Shown in pieces: positions 10,976 to 19,630 of a stretch of 64,000 nt of DNA. This stretch comes from Microbacterium sp. SORGH_AS_1204 (lineage in GTDB: Bacteria > Actinomycetota > Actinomycetes > Actinomycetales > Microbacteriaceae). The stretch covers positions 3,642,565 to 3,706,564 of the forward strand of contig NZ_JAUTBD010000001.1 in the NCBI RefSeq assembly GCF_030818935.1, in the 5' to 3' direction. Made by a program: the position numbers and the translations under genes. The stretch's first letter is position 1; each line of letters starts with the position of its first letter. The notes beneath the pieces were generated by a model. It saw only the letters and a program-made list of their open reading frames with translations. It was not told where the DNA came from and searched no databases.

Positions 10976-11826
10976 CGCTCAGCCTCACCGCCCGAACGGC
11001 GCCCGCCCGTCGCGAGCGGGTGCCCGCCGGCGTCGTGGTCGCCTTCGCCGTCATCGGCGTGCTGGTGGTGGCCGCGGTCGCCCCCGGGCTGCTCGCGACC
11101 GAGGATCCCCTGGCCAGCGACCCGGCCGACGCCTTCGCTCCACCGAGCCTCGAGCATTGGCTCGGCACCGACCAACTCGGACGCGACCTCTACTCCCGGC
11201 TCGTCTACGGCGCGTGGTACTCGCTCTCGCTCGGCGTCGGTGCCACCGTGATCGCCGTCGCCGGCGGCATCCTGCTGGGAGTGATCGCGGGCTACGCGCG
11301 CGGTGTCACCGACCGCGTGGTCTCGCGGGGGCTCGATGTGCTGCTCGCTTTCCCCGAGGTGCTCGTCGCCCTCGTCGCGATCGCCGTCCTCGGGCCCGGC
11401 CAGGCCAGCGTGATCTGGGCAGTGGGACTCGGGCGCATCCCCGGCTCGGCGCGTCTCGTGCGCTCGCAGGTCTTGCAGGTGCGCCAGTCGGGCTACGTGG
11501 GCAGCGCCCTGACGCTCGGGCTGTCGCCGCTGCGCCTGATCGCCCGCCACGTGGTGCCCAACAGCCTGGGCCCCGTTCTCGTGAACGCGGTGCTCGGGGT
11601 GGGCGTGTCGATCATCTTCGGCGCCGCCCTGAGCTTCTTGGGGCTGGGCGCCGTGCCCCCCACCCCGGAGTGGGGCCTCGTGCTCGCCGAGTCGCGGCAG
11701 TACCTGTCGATCGCCCCCGCGCTGTCGATCTGGCCCGGACTCTGCATCACCGTGACGGTCGTGGCGATCACCGTCGCCGGTCGCTGGGCGCAGCAGCGCT
11801 ACGTCTCCCGACGGAGCTCGCTGTGA
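10972..11826 (+). CDS. Dipeptide-type ABC transporter permease (DppC-like), second system
   Basis: The 284-aa permease starts at ATG 10972, overlapping the previous stop by four bases. It has the DppC hallmark HWLGTDQLGRDLYSRLVYG at about residue 62, an EAA-type loop around GSALTLGLSPLRLIARHVVP, and a C-terminal PPTPEWGLVLAESRQY. Five to six membrane segments are visible. It is the partner of the upstream DppB-like permease. Its stop overlaps the GTG of the ATPase gene, so permeases and ATPase are made in fixed ratio. Confidence 0.9.
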   Translation: MTLSLTARTAPARRERVPAGVVVAFAVIGVLVVAAVAPGLLATEDPLASDPADAFAPPSLEHWLGTDQLGRDLYSRLVYGAWYSLSLGVGATVIAVAGGILLGVIAGYARGVTDRVVSRGLDVLLAFPEVLVALVAIAVLGPGQASVIWAVGLGRIPGSARLVRSQVLQVRQSGYVGSALTLGLSPLRLIARHVVPNSLGPVLVNAVLGVGVSIIFGAALSFLGLGAVPPTPEWGLVLAESRQYLSIAPALSIWPGLCITVTVVAITVAGRWAQQRYVSRRSSL

Positions 11827-13553
11827 GCCGCCCGCTGGTGCGCGTCCGCGATCTGAGCGTGCATTTCGGCGACACCGCGGCGGTCGAGGGCGTGAGCTTC
11901 GACCTCGAGCCGGGACGATGCGTCGCGCTCGTGGGCGAGTCGGGCTCGGGCAAATCGGTCACCGGGCGCAGCCTGCTCGGCCTGGTCGGACCGGGATCGC
12001 GCGTGCAGGCCGACGAACTCAGCCTCGACGGTTCCGACCTGCGCTCCTTCTCCGAGCGCGAGTGGCGGCGCGTGCGCGGGGGAGAGGTGGCGCTCGTGCT
12101 GCAGGACGCCCTCGTCTCGCTCGATCCGCTCGTGCGGATCGGCTCCCAGGTGACCGACGCCGTCCGGGTCCATTCGGATGCCACGCGCAGCGCCCGCCGC
12201 GCGCGTGCGCTGAGTCTGCTCGCCGACGTCGGCGTCCCCGAACCGGAACTGCGGGCCGCGCAGTACCCGCACGAGCTGTCGGGCGGACTCCGCCAGCGCG
12301 CCCTGATCGCGAGCGCCCTGGCCGCCTCTCCGCGGGTGCTCATCGCGGACGAGCCGACGACCGCCCTGGACGTCACCGTGCAGCGGCAGGTGCTGCAGTT
12401 GCTCGGTCGCGTTCGCGAGGCCGGCACCGCGCTCCTGCTGATCAGCCACGACCTCGCGGTCGTCGCGCAACTGGCCGACGAGATCCTCGTACTCAAAGAC
12501 GGCCGCGTCGTCGAGCGCGGCGCCCCGCGGGAGGTGCTCACGGCGCCGACGGATCCGTACACCCGCCGTCTCATCGCCGCCATCCCGTCGGGGCGCACGC
12601 GCGGCGAACGCCTCTCGGGTGCGGCATCCGTCTCCCTCGCGCGCGCTCCGCACTCCCGCGCGGCGGGGCGGACGGGCGTGCGCACCGAAGCCCCCAGCGT
12701 CGCGACCCCCGCCTTCACGGCCTCGCGCGCTGCGGCCCCCGCCGCCGTGGCAGCCGGCGCGCCGGGCGCCCGCCCGCCGGCCCCGGTGCTGACGGCGCAC
12801 GGGCTCACCAAGACGTACCGCCGGCCCGACGGGGGGCGCCTCCGCGCCGTCGACGACGTGTCCTTCGCTCTCGGTCGGGGCTCCGCACTGGGTGTGGTGG
12901 GCGAATCGGGTTCGGGCAAGTCGACCGTCGCGGGGATCGTGCTCGGTCTCACCGACCCCGACGCCGGCACGGTCGAGCTCGACGGCACGCCCTGGGTTCC
13001 CGCCCCCGAGCGCCTGCGTCGGCCCCGCCGACACGGCATCCAGGTGATCTCCCAAGACCCGCTCGGCTCGTTCGATCCCCGTCATACCGTCGAGGCGATC
13101 GTCTCCGAGGCGCTCGCGCAAGCGGGGGTGCATCGTCGAGAGCGTCGGGAGCGGGCCGCGAGCCTCCTGGAGCAGGTCGGGCTCGATGCGACCCTGCTGT
13201 CGCGGCATCCGCTCACCCTCTCCGGCGGACAGCGTCAGCGCGTCGCGATCGTGCGGGCGCTCGCCGTGGAGCCCGACGTGCTGGTGTGCGACGAGCCCGT
13301 CTCGGCGCTCGACGTCTCGGTACAGGCGCAGGTGCTCGACCTGCTGGCCGACCTGCGTGCGGAGCTCGGCATCAGCCTGCTGTTCATCTCGCACGACCTG
13401 GGGGTGGTGCGCCACGTCGCCGACGACGTGGTGGTCATGCGCGGCGGCCGGATCGTCGAAGCCGGCCCCGTTGACACGGTCTTCGACGACCCCCGGCATC
13501 CGTACACCCGGGAACTCATCCACGCGATCCCGACTCTGCTCACCCGACCCTGA
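11823..13553 (+). CDS. Dipeptide/oligopeptide ABC transporter, fused double ATPase, second system
   Basis: The 576-aa DppD-DppF fusion starts at GTG 11823. Domain 1: Walker A GESGSGKSV (about residue 38), signature LSGGLRQR, Walker B VLIADEPTTALD, H-loop ISHD. Domain 2 (from about residue 325): GESGSGKST, LSGGQRQR, VLVCDEPVSALD, ISHD. The linker, at about residues 265-320, is an Ala/Pro/Arg-rich low-complexity stretch (SRAAAPAAVAAGAPGARPPA). It is markedly longer than in the paralogue at 2144-3829. Both nucleotide-binding sites look intact. The encoded ATPase energises the permease pair encoded just upstream. Confidence 0.9.
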   Translation: MSRPLVRVRDLSVHFGDTAAVEGVSFDLEPGRCVALVGESGSGKSVTGRSLLGLVGPGSRVQADELSLDGSDLRSFSEREWRRVRGGEVALVLQDALVSLDPLVRIGSQVTDAVRVHSDATRSARRARALSLLADVGVPEPELRAAQYPHELSGGLRQRALIASALAASPRVLIADEPTTALDVTVQRQVLQLLGRVREAGTALLLISHDLAVVAQLADEILVLKDGRVVERGAPREVLTAPTDPYTRRLIAAIPSGRTRGERLSGAASVSLARAPHSRAAGRTGVRTEAPSVATPAFTASRAAAPAAVAAGAPGARPPAPVLTAHGLTKTYRRPDGGRLRAVDDVSFALGRGSALGVVGESGSGKSTVAGIVLGLTDPDAGTVELDGTPWVPAPERLRRPRRHGIQVISQDPLGSFDPRHTVEAIVSEALAQAGVHRRERRERAASLLEQVGLDATLLSRHPLTLSGGQRQRVAIVRALAVEPDVLVCDEPVSALDVSVQAQVLDLLADLRAELGISLLFISHDLGVVRHVADDVVVMRGGRIVEAGPVDTVFDDPRHPYTRELIHAIPTLLTRP

Positions 13554-13574
13554 CACAGCCCGAGAAAGAACCTC

Positions 13575-15239
13575 ATGTCCCGTAGATCCCGCCTCATCGC
13601 CCCGGCGCTCGCCCTGGCCGCGGCAGTGCTGCTCTCCTCCTGCGCCGGCGGCGGCGCCTCCTCCGCGCCGAGTGCCGACGTCCCCGCAGAACCGGTGTCG
13701 GGAGGCACCCTCACCTACCTCGCCAACACCGAACCGCCCGTGTGGGACGGCCAGCGCATCCCGAGCCTGACCGTCAACTCCCTCAACAGCTCGATCTTCG
13801 ACACGCTCATCGCGCAGGATGCCGACGGCACCTACAAGCCGGGCCTGGCCACGTCGTGGGAGATCAGCGACGACGGCCTGACCTACACCTTCGACCTGCG
13901 CGCGGGCGTCACCTTCCACGACGGCAGCCCCTTCGACGCGGCGGTGCTGAAGCAGAACATCGACCGCCCGCTCAACGAACCCGACCTCGCCACCGTGTCC
14001 ACCGGCATCGCCGCGACCGAGGTGGTCGATGCGGACACCCTCGAGGTCACGCTGTCGCGTCCGAACGCGGCATTCATCCACGCGCTCTCCACCCCGCACT
14101 GGCCGATCTACTCCGGCGTCGTGCTCACGGAGCACACGCCCGCCGAGCTCAGCAGCAACCCTCTGCTGTCGATCGGCACCGGCCCCTTCAAGGTCGCCGA
14201 GTACGCCAAGGGCAGCAAGCTCGTGCTCGCGCGCAACGACGCCTACGCCTGGGCTCCCGAGACCTGGGGACACACCGGCGCCGCCTACCTCGACGAGGTC
14301 GTCGTCCAGTTCGTGTCGGAGCCGCAGGCGCGCATCGGCGCCCTCACCTCCGATCAGGCGGACGCGGTCGACCAGGTGCCGCCGCTGAACATCGCCGAGG
14401 TCGAAGCCGCCGGCGACACCGTGCTGCAGCAGGACAACACCGGCACGCCGTACTACCTCGCGCTCAACCCGAACATCGCCCCGTTCGACGACCGCGACGT
14501 ACGCCTGGCCTTCCGCTCCGCGATCGATGTGGAGGGGCTGCTCCAGGGCGTGTACGGCGGCGTGTACCAGAAGGCGTGGTCGACCACGCTTCCGGGTACC
14601 CCTCCGGAAGGAGCCTTCGACGAGTCGCTCGTCGACTCGTGGGGATACGACCTCGACGAAGCCGTGTCGCTGCTCGAGAAGGCGGGGTACACCGACGTGG
14701 ATGCCGAGGGCTATCGCGTCAAGGACGGCACGCGTCTCACCGTGCAGTGGGCCGTCGACAGCCTGTACGTGCAGACCGACCAGCGCCAGCAGCTCGGCGA
14801 GGCCATCGCCTCGTCGCTGAAGAAGGCAGGCTTCGACGTCGTGCGCACGCCGTACGACACCGCATCGTTCACGACCGAGTTGACCAAGGGCCGGCACAAT
14901 CTCGCCGACGCCTCCCGCGGCTTCGCCGACGTGGGGACGAGTGTCGTGCCGTTCACCACCCGGGCCATCCCGTCGTCCGGCGGTGGATCGGGCATCAACT
15001 ACGGCCTCGTCAGCGACCCGGCCATCGACGCGGCCTACGGGGTGATCTCGTCGAGCCTCGACCCGCAGAAACGCATCGATGCCGCGCACGAGGTGCAGCA
15101 CCGCATCCTCGACGAGGGCTACGCCGTGCCGCTCTACATCCCCCAGAAAATGGTCGGCACGACACCCGCCGTGCAGGGGTGGAAGTTCGACAAGGTCGGC
15201 TACACCGACTCCTTCTACGACGTCTGGCTCGCGCCCTAA
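13575..15239 (+). CDS. Extracellular solute-binding lipoprotein, peptide-type ABC importer (SBP family 5), second system
   Basis: The 554-aa protein has a signal peptide and lipobox (ALALAAAVLLSSCAGGGASS, Cys at about residue 23) and a mature start SGGTLTYLANTEPP. SBP-5 blocks include SWEISDDGLTYTFDLRAGVT, SIGTGPFKVAEYAKGSKLVL and the C-terminal YAVPLYIPQKMVG. It resembles the binding protein at 5758-7410 in architecture and in the shared PVSGGTLTYL segment at the start of the mature protein, so the two import systems are paralogous. It lies 21 bp after the ATPase gene and before two monooxygenase genes in the same operon. Confidence 0.92.
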   Translation: MSRRSRLIAPALALAAAVLLSSCAGGGASSAPSADVPAEPVSGGTLTYLANTEPPVWDGQRIPSLTVNSLNSSIFDTLIAQDADGTYKPGLATSWEISDDGLTYTFDLRAGVTFHDGSPFDAAVLKQNIDRPLNEPDLATVSTGIAATEVVDADTLEVTLSRPNAAFIHALSTPHWPIYSGVVLTEHTPAELSSNPLLSIGTGPFKVAEYAKGSKLVLARNDAYAWAPETWGHTGAAYLDEVVVQFVSEPQARIGALTSDQADAVDQVPPLNIAEVEAAGDTVLQQDNTGTPYYLALNPNIAPFDDRDVRLAFRSAIDVEGLLQGVYGGVYQKAWSTTLPGTPPEGAFDESLVDSWGYDLDEAVSLLEKAGYTDVDAEGYRVKDGTRLTVQWAVDSLYVQTDQRQQLGEAIASSLKKAGFDVVRTPYDTASFTTELTKGRHNLADASRGFADVGTSVVPFTTRAIPSSGGGSGINYGLVSDPAIDAAYGVISSSLDPQKRIDAAHEVQHRILDEGYAVPLYIPQKMVGTTPAVQGWKFDKVGYTDSFYDVWLAP

Positions 15240-15307
15240 GCCTCTCTGCCGGGGCGGCGTCTCGACGTCGTCCCGGCTCCCCTCGATCCCTACACGGAAA
15301 ACGAACC

Positions 15308-16441
15308 ATGCCTCGTATCGATCTCTTCTCCTACGGCGACGTCTCGCCGGAACAGTCGCCCGCCGCCTTCTACCGTGAGCTCGAAGAGCAGGTCGTGCTG
15401 GGCGACCAGCTCGGCTACCACGGCGTCTGGGTCACCGAGCATCACTTCCGCATGCGCGGCGAGGTGCCCGATCCCCTCACCCTGTTCGCGCGGTTGAGCG
15501 GAGTCACCTCCCGCATCCGACTCGGCACGTCGATCGTGTGCGCACCGTTCTATCACCCCATCCGACTCGCCGAGCAGGCGCTGCTCGTCGACACGTTGTC
15601 GGGCGGACGTCTCGACCTGGGCGTGGGCACGGGCATCGCGAACGAGGAGTTCGCGACCGTCTGGGGGTTCGAACGGGCCGACGCACCCGGACGGGCCCGC
15701 GAGATCGTCGAGATCCTGCGTCAGGCGATCGATGACGGCGTCGTCGACTTCGAGGGGGAGTTCTACTCCTTCCGCGACGTCGAGATCTCCCCGCCCGCGG
15801 GGCGACCGGCGCGGGATCTGCTGTGGACGGCGGCCGGGCGCAATGCCGTGTCGCTGGCCCGCGAGCACGGCCTGCGCCTGATGATCCCGCGGCCGCTGCC
15901 CCTGGCCGAACGCCTGCGGATCAACGCCGAGTACCGCGACGCGGTGCCGGGCGGGGAGGTCATTCACCTCCGGTCTGGGCTCGTCGCCCCCACCCGACAG
16001 CAGGCTCGCGAGCGGGCGGTGGAGTTCCTCCGCGAATATGCCGCGATCTACCTCCGCACAGACTGGCGTGGCGGTCCCGACAGCGCCAGCTTCGACGACA
16101 TCGCCGAGAAGCTCAGCTTCGCGGTGGGCACGGCCTCCGAGGTCGCCGACCGCATCTGGGAGTGGACCGCGCAGTTCGGGGGCACCGAGCAGACGGCGAT
16201 CCAGTTCCAGGGTCCGCACGTCGCGCACGCGCACGTGCTCGAGTCCATCGAACTCTTCGCCGAACAGCTCCCGCAGCTGCAGGCCGACGCCGCGCGCACC
16301 TCCGTGCCGTGGGTCGACCGTGGCATCCCCGCTCGTGCCCTCCCCTCCGAGCTCGCACCGTACACCGACCGTCTCGCCGAACCCGACGTGAGCGTCGAGC
16401 GGGTCGGCATCCGTTCCGAAACCGCAGGAGTCCTCTCATGA
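15308..16441 (+). CDS. LLM-class flavin-dependent monooxygenase
   Basis: The 377-aa protein has bacterial-luciferase-like motifs: N-terminal RIDLFSYGDVSPEQSPAAFY, LGYHGVWVTEHHFRMRGEVP, RIRLGTSIVCAPFYHPIRLA and LSGGRLDLGVGTGIANEEF. Start ATG 15308 lies 68 bp after the binding-protein stop. FMNH2 would be supplied by a separate reductase. It shares the operon with another LLM enzyme (16438-17556), and the divergent operon encodes a third. Several LLM enzymes alongside an M20 deacylase and peptide-type importers suggest stepwise oxygenation of one imported compound or of a small family of them. Confidence 0.88.
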   Translation: MPRIDLFSYGDVSPEQSPAAFYRELEEQVVLGDQLGYHGVWVTEHHFRMRGEVPDPLTLFARLSGVTSRIRLGTSIVCAPFYHPIRLAEQALLVDTLSGGRLDLGVGTGIANEEFATVWGFERADAPGRAREIVEILRQAIDDGVVDFEGEFYSFRDVEISPPAGRPARDLLWTAAGRNAVSLAREHGLRLMIPRPLPLAERLRINAEYRDAVPGGEVIHLRSGLVAPTRQQARERAVEFLREYAAIYLRTDWRGGPDSASFDDIAEKLSFAVGTASEVADRIWEWTAQFGGTEQTAIQFQGPHVAHAHVLESIELFAEQLPQLQADAARTSVPWVDRGIPARALPSELAPYTDRLAEPDVSVERVGIRSETAGVLS

Positions 16442-17556
16442 CCGCTCGTCCGCTGCCCAGCACCCTCGATGCGCGCGCCGACAGCCCGCTCGGCGAGCGC
16501 CTCCGGGTCGGATTCATCACACACCTCGACCAGCACGACGACCTCTCGCGCATCTACCGCGACAACGTCCGCCTGGTGCAGGGGCTGGAGGCACTCGGTT
16601 ACGACAGCGCCTGGATCGCCACCCGGCACTTCTTCTCGGGTTGGGCCGCGCTGCCCTCGCCCTACGCGTTCCTGGGGGCCGCGGCGGTGAGCACCTCGCA
16701 CATCGCGCTGGGCACGGCGGTGCTGCCGGTGGTCCTGGATGACGCGGTGCGGGTCGCCGAAGACCTCGCCGTCATCGACCACCTCTCGCAGGGGCGTCTG
16801 CTCGCGGGGCTCGGCAAGGGCGTGCCGAGCGACTCGTTCCACGTGTTCGAGGCCTACAGCCCCGACCGCGACGGAACCTTCGAGGCCAAGCTCGACACCC
16901 TCAGCTGGGGCCTGCACGGCAGTGCCGTCGAGGGGGGCTCGGCATCGATCTGGCCGCCGGCGCCCGCACTCGAGGGGCGGCAGTTCGCGGGGAGCTCGAA
17001 CATCGAGAGCATCCGCGCCGCCGCCCGCCGCGGTATCGGACTGATCCTCGAGCGCTTCGGCAACGGGCCCGAGCGGACGCCCGAAGCCCGCGCGGGCTTC
17101 CAGAAGCGCCAGGCCGATTCGGTCGTCGAGTACCGGCGTGTGTTCGCCGAGACCTGGGGCGACAGCCGAACCCCCTACGTCATCACCTCGCGGTCCGCGT
17201 TCCCCGGCCCCACGACCGACGCCGCGCTCGCCGAAGCCGCTGAGACCGCCTCCCGCTGGAACAGCTTCGCCGCGCAGATCGGGCGCGTGGATGCCTCGCG
17301 CTCGGTGGCCGAGCAGTTCCTCTCGGACAACTTCGCCTGGGGCGACCCGCAGGCCCTCGCCGACGACCTGCTGGCCGATCCCACCGTGGCGCTGACCGAC
17401 GAGCTGGTGCTCGGCATCCATCCCGTCACCGCGTCGATCGACGACACCCTCGAGAAGGCCCGCATCCTCCTCGAAGACGTGGTGCCACTGGTCGAGGAGG
17501 GGTGGCGGGCGGCGCGTGCCGTTGAGCGCGCGCCCGCGCAGGCGGTCAGCTCGTGA
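16438..17556 (+). CDS. LLM-class flavin-dependent monooxygenase (KPN_01858-like paralogue)
   Basis: The 372-aa protein starts at ATG 16438, overlapping the upstream LLM gene by four bases. Motifs include LRVGFITHLDQHDD near residue 22, GYDSAWIATRHFFSGWAALP, HIALGTAVLPVVLDDAVRVA and LSQGRLLAGLGKGVPSDSF. The layout of the latter part is closer to the minus-strand enzyme at 1077-2147 than to its immediate neighbour, so a duplication shared by the two operons is likely. Its stop overlaps the GTG of the DUF1684 gene. Confidence 0.85.
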   Translation: MTARPLPSTLDARADSPLGERLRVGFITHLDQHDDLSRIYRDNVRLVQGLEALGYDSAWIATRHFFSGWAALPSPYAFLGAAAVSTSHIALGTAVLPVVLDDAVRVAEDLAVIDHLSQGRLLAGLGKGVPSDSFHVFEAYSPDRDGTFEAKLDTLSWGLHGSAVEGGSASIWPPAPALEGRQFAGSSNIESIRAAARRGIGLILERFGNGPERTPEARAGFQKRQADSVVEYRRVFAETWGDSRTPYVITSRSAFPGPTTDAALAEAAETASRWNSFAAQIGRVDASRSVAEQFLSDNFAWGDPQALADDLLADPTVALTDELVLGIHPVTASIDDTLEKARILLEDVVPLVEEGWRAARAVERAPAQAVSS

Positions 17557-18335
17557 GCACGGACTTCGCCGAGCGGTGGGAGCGCTGGCACGCGGCGCGC
17601 GAACGGACGGTGCTCGCGCCGCACGGCGTGGCGTCGCTCGCGATCACGGCGTGGCTCACGCCCGACGCCCGGGTCATCGACGGAGCCGCGGGGCGGTGGT
17701 GGGCCGACGAGGACCGCGCCGTCGGGTCGGGTCTCTCGACGGCGGGATACCGCGACGCCGACGGCAGCCCGATCGGCGACGAGGTCACGTTGCGCGCGGG
17801 CGAGATCCTCACCGACGGTGAGCGGGAGCTGCGCGCCTACGCCCGTGACGGCGCTCCGGCGCTCCGGGTGTTCGACCCGCGGGCCGCGAGCCGCCTCCGA
17901 GTCGCCGGCATCGACGCGTGGGAACCGCGCGAGGAGTGGTCGGTGACCGCGCGCTTCGAGCCCGTCGACACCCCGCGCGAGGTCGAGTCGGTCGACGGGC
18001 ACCGATCGTTCGCTGCGACGACGGGCCTTCTGCACCTGGTGACGCCCGACGGTCGGGAGCGGACGCTGGATGCCACGGTGGGCACGGATGCGCTCTCGGT
18101 CGTGTTCGCCGACGCCACCAGCGGGCGGGAGTCGTATCGCTTCCGCTTCCTGCGCGTCGACCTGCCGGATGCCGAGGGCCGGACGCGCGTCGACTTCACG
18201 CGCGCGTTCCTGCCGCCGTGCGCCTTCAGCGACCACTACGTGTGCCCGTTGCCCTCCGCCCGCAACCGACTGGATCTCGCGGTCGAGGCGGGAGAGAGGG
18301 TGCCGCGTCTCCAGGAGGCCGTGGACGCGCTCTGA
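17553..18335 (+). CDS. DUF1684 domain-containing protein
   Basis: The 260-aa protein starts at GTG 17553, overlapping the LLM stop. Its C-terminal third has the DUF1684 hallmark RAFLPPCAFSDHYVCPLPSA followed by NRLDLAVEAGE, and its middle has DFTRAFLPP and YRFRFLRVDLPDAEGRT. The family is widespread in actinobacteria and its biochemical role is unknown. It is the last gene of the operon, so it probably takes part in handling the same imported substrate. No signal peptide is visible, so it should be cytoplasmic. Confidence 0.8.
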   Translation: MSTDFAERWERWHAARERTVLAPHGVASLAITAWLTPDARVIDGAAGRWWADEDRAVGSGLSTAGYRDADGSPIGDEVTLRAGEILTDGERELRAYARDGAPALRVFDPRAASRLRVAGIDAWEPREEWSVTARFEPVDTPREVESVDGHRSFAATTGLLHLVTPDGRERTLDATVGTDALSVVFADATSGRESYRFRFLRVDLPDAEGRTRVDFTRAFLPPCAFSDHYVCPLPSARNRLDLAVEAGERVPRLQEAVDAL

Positions 18336-18752
18336 CGCGCAGGGTTCGGCCCCGGGTGCCCTTACGGCTTCCAGAACCCGAGCGTGCAGAGCAGCCGGGT
18401 CTCGGCGTCGGCGTCGGCGGGCGCGAGCGCGTGACGAGCGGAGGGCGAGGGCGTGACGAGCGGAGGGCGAGGGAGGAACGGAGGGCGGATGCCGCCCCAG
18501 CGTCCTCCCGCGGTCACATCCCCTCCGCCCGTCACGTCTCCGTCCTCCGCGTCGCCGGCCACCCGCCAAGGGTGCGCCCCCGCGTCGTGCGCGGCCTGCT
18601 GCGGTTCGCGCTCAGCTGAGCGCCCCTGCCTCGTGCGCGGCCTGCCGCGTCTAGCGACCCCGCGGTCCGCGACCCCGCAGTCCGCGACCCCCCGCCCGTC
18701 GCCACGGAGCGGCCGTACGATGGGCCTCCCGCCACAGCCCCGGAGGATCGCG
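18336..18752. other. 417-bp intergenic region with a copy of the GTGACGAGCGGAGG repeat family
   Basis: A 22-bp unit beginning GTGACGAGCGGAGGGCGAGG occurs twice in tandem (18431-18452 and 18453-18474). It is followed by GGAGGGCGGATGCCG and GCGTCCTCCCG, which can pair as a hairpin (GGAGG/CCTCC). The first 16 bases of the unit match the head of the 120-bp array at 20805. The right end carries a -10-like TACGAT near 18716 and the SD GGAGGA at 18742-18747 of the next gene. No additional gene is supported here. Confidence 0.6.
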
Positions 18753-19394
18753 ATGACCGAGAACCCCCTCGCCCACCGACTCGACTACACGCTCGACGAG
18801 CTCGACGACGGCGCGCTCGCGGCATCCCCCACCGCCCTTCTCCAGCGGTGGCTGCAGGATGCCGCCGACCTCCCCGAGCCGAACGCGATGGTCGTCTCGA
18901 CGGTGGATGCCACGGGCGCACCGACCTCGCGCACGGTGCTGCTGCGCGGGATCGACGACGACGGTGCGCTGTGGTTCTTCACCAACCGCGAGTCGCGGAA
19001 GGGGCGGGCCCTGGCCGCGAATCCCGCGGTGTCGATCCTGTTCCCCTGGTACGCGCTGCAGCGCCAGGTCATCGTGCTCGGGACCGCGACGCCTCTGCCC
19101 GCCGAGCGTGACGACGCCTACTTCGCCTCCCGCCCGCGCGGTTCGCAGCTGTCGGCGTGGGCGAGCCATCAGTCGGAGCCGGTGGCATCCCGCGCTCTTC
19201 TCGAGGAGCAGATGGCGGAGGTCTCGCGGCGTTTCGGTGACGACGAGGCTGTGCCGCGTCCGCCGCACTGGGGTGGGTACCGTGTGGAGCCGCGCGAGAT
19301 CGAGTTCTGGCAGGGGCGTCCGTCGCGGCTGCACGACCGGATCGTGTTCACGCGCGACGGCGACGGGTGGGCGGCGGTGCGGCGGCAGCCGTGA
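18753..19394 (+). CDS. pdxH: Pyridoxamine/pyridoxine 5'-phosphate oxidase
   Basis: The 213-aa FMN enzyme oxidises PNP/PMP to pyridoxal 5'-phosphate in B6 salvage. Start ATG 18753 has the SD GGAGGA at ideal spacing, so the longer upstream frame is rejected. PdxH motifs are visible: TSRTVLLRGIDDDGALWFFT with RESRKGRALAANP (FMN binding), WASHQSEPVASR, and the C-terminal signature GGYRVEPREIEFWQGRPSRL followed by HDR. The length matches the family. It is a single gene, flanked by repeat-rich gaps. Confidence 0.93.
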   Translation: MTENPLAHRLDYTLDELDDGALAASPTALLQRWLQDAADLPEPNAMVVSTVDATGAPTSRTVLLRGIDDDGALWFFTNRESRKGRALAANPAVSILFPWYALQRQVIVLGTATPLPAERDDAYFASRPRGSQLSAWASHQSEPVASRALLEEQMAEVSRRFGDDEAVPRPPHWGGYRVEPREIEFWQGRPSRLHDRIVFTRDGDGWAAVRRQP

Positions 19395-19469
19395 CGATTC
19401 GCTTCGCGCGGAGCGGCGAGCTGCCGATGCGCCGTCCGCCTGACGCGGAGCGGAGGGGAATCCGGTAGC

Positions 19470-19499
19470 GGAGGACGGGCGCCGCGCGGAACGTCCTCC
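19470..19499. terminator. Hairpin downstream of pdxH
   Basis: GGAGGACG (19470-19477) and CGTCCTCC (19492-19499) form a perfect 8-bp stem with a 14-base loop, 75 bases after the pdxH stop. There is no T-tract, as is common in high-GC actinobacteria. The stem bases recur in the intergenic repeat family of this region. Confidence 0.45.
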
Positions 19500-19630
19500 C
19501 CTCGCCGGATCACCTGCGGTCGCAACGGCCCGCGCGCAAGGGGAACCTGCGCCGGGCATGCTGCGCCGTAGATTCGTGGCATCCGCAGTCCAGCGCGAAT
19601 CGCGCGTGATCCGAGTTGTGAGGCGACACC

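Noticed and set aside
11799..15101. A 1100-codon minus-strand open frame
   Set aside because: It lies antisense to the ATPase and binding-protein genes of the second importer. The sense products have full ABC and SBP motifs, while this frame has none.
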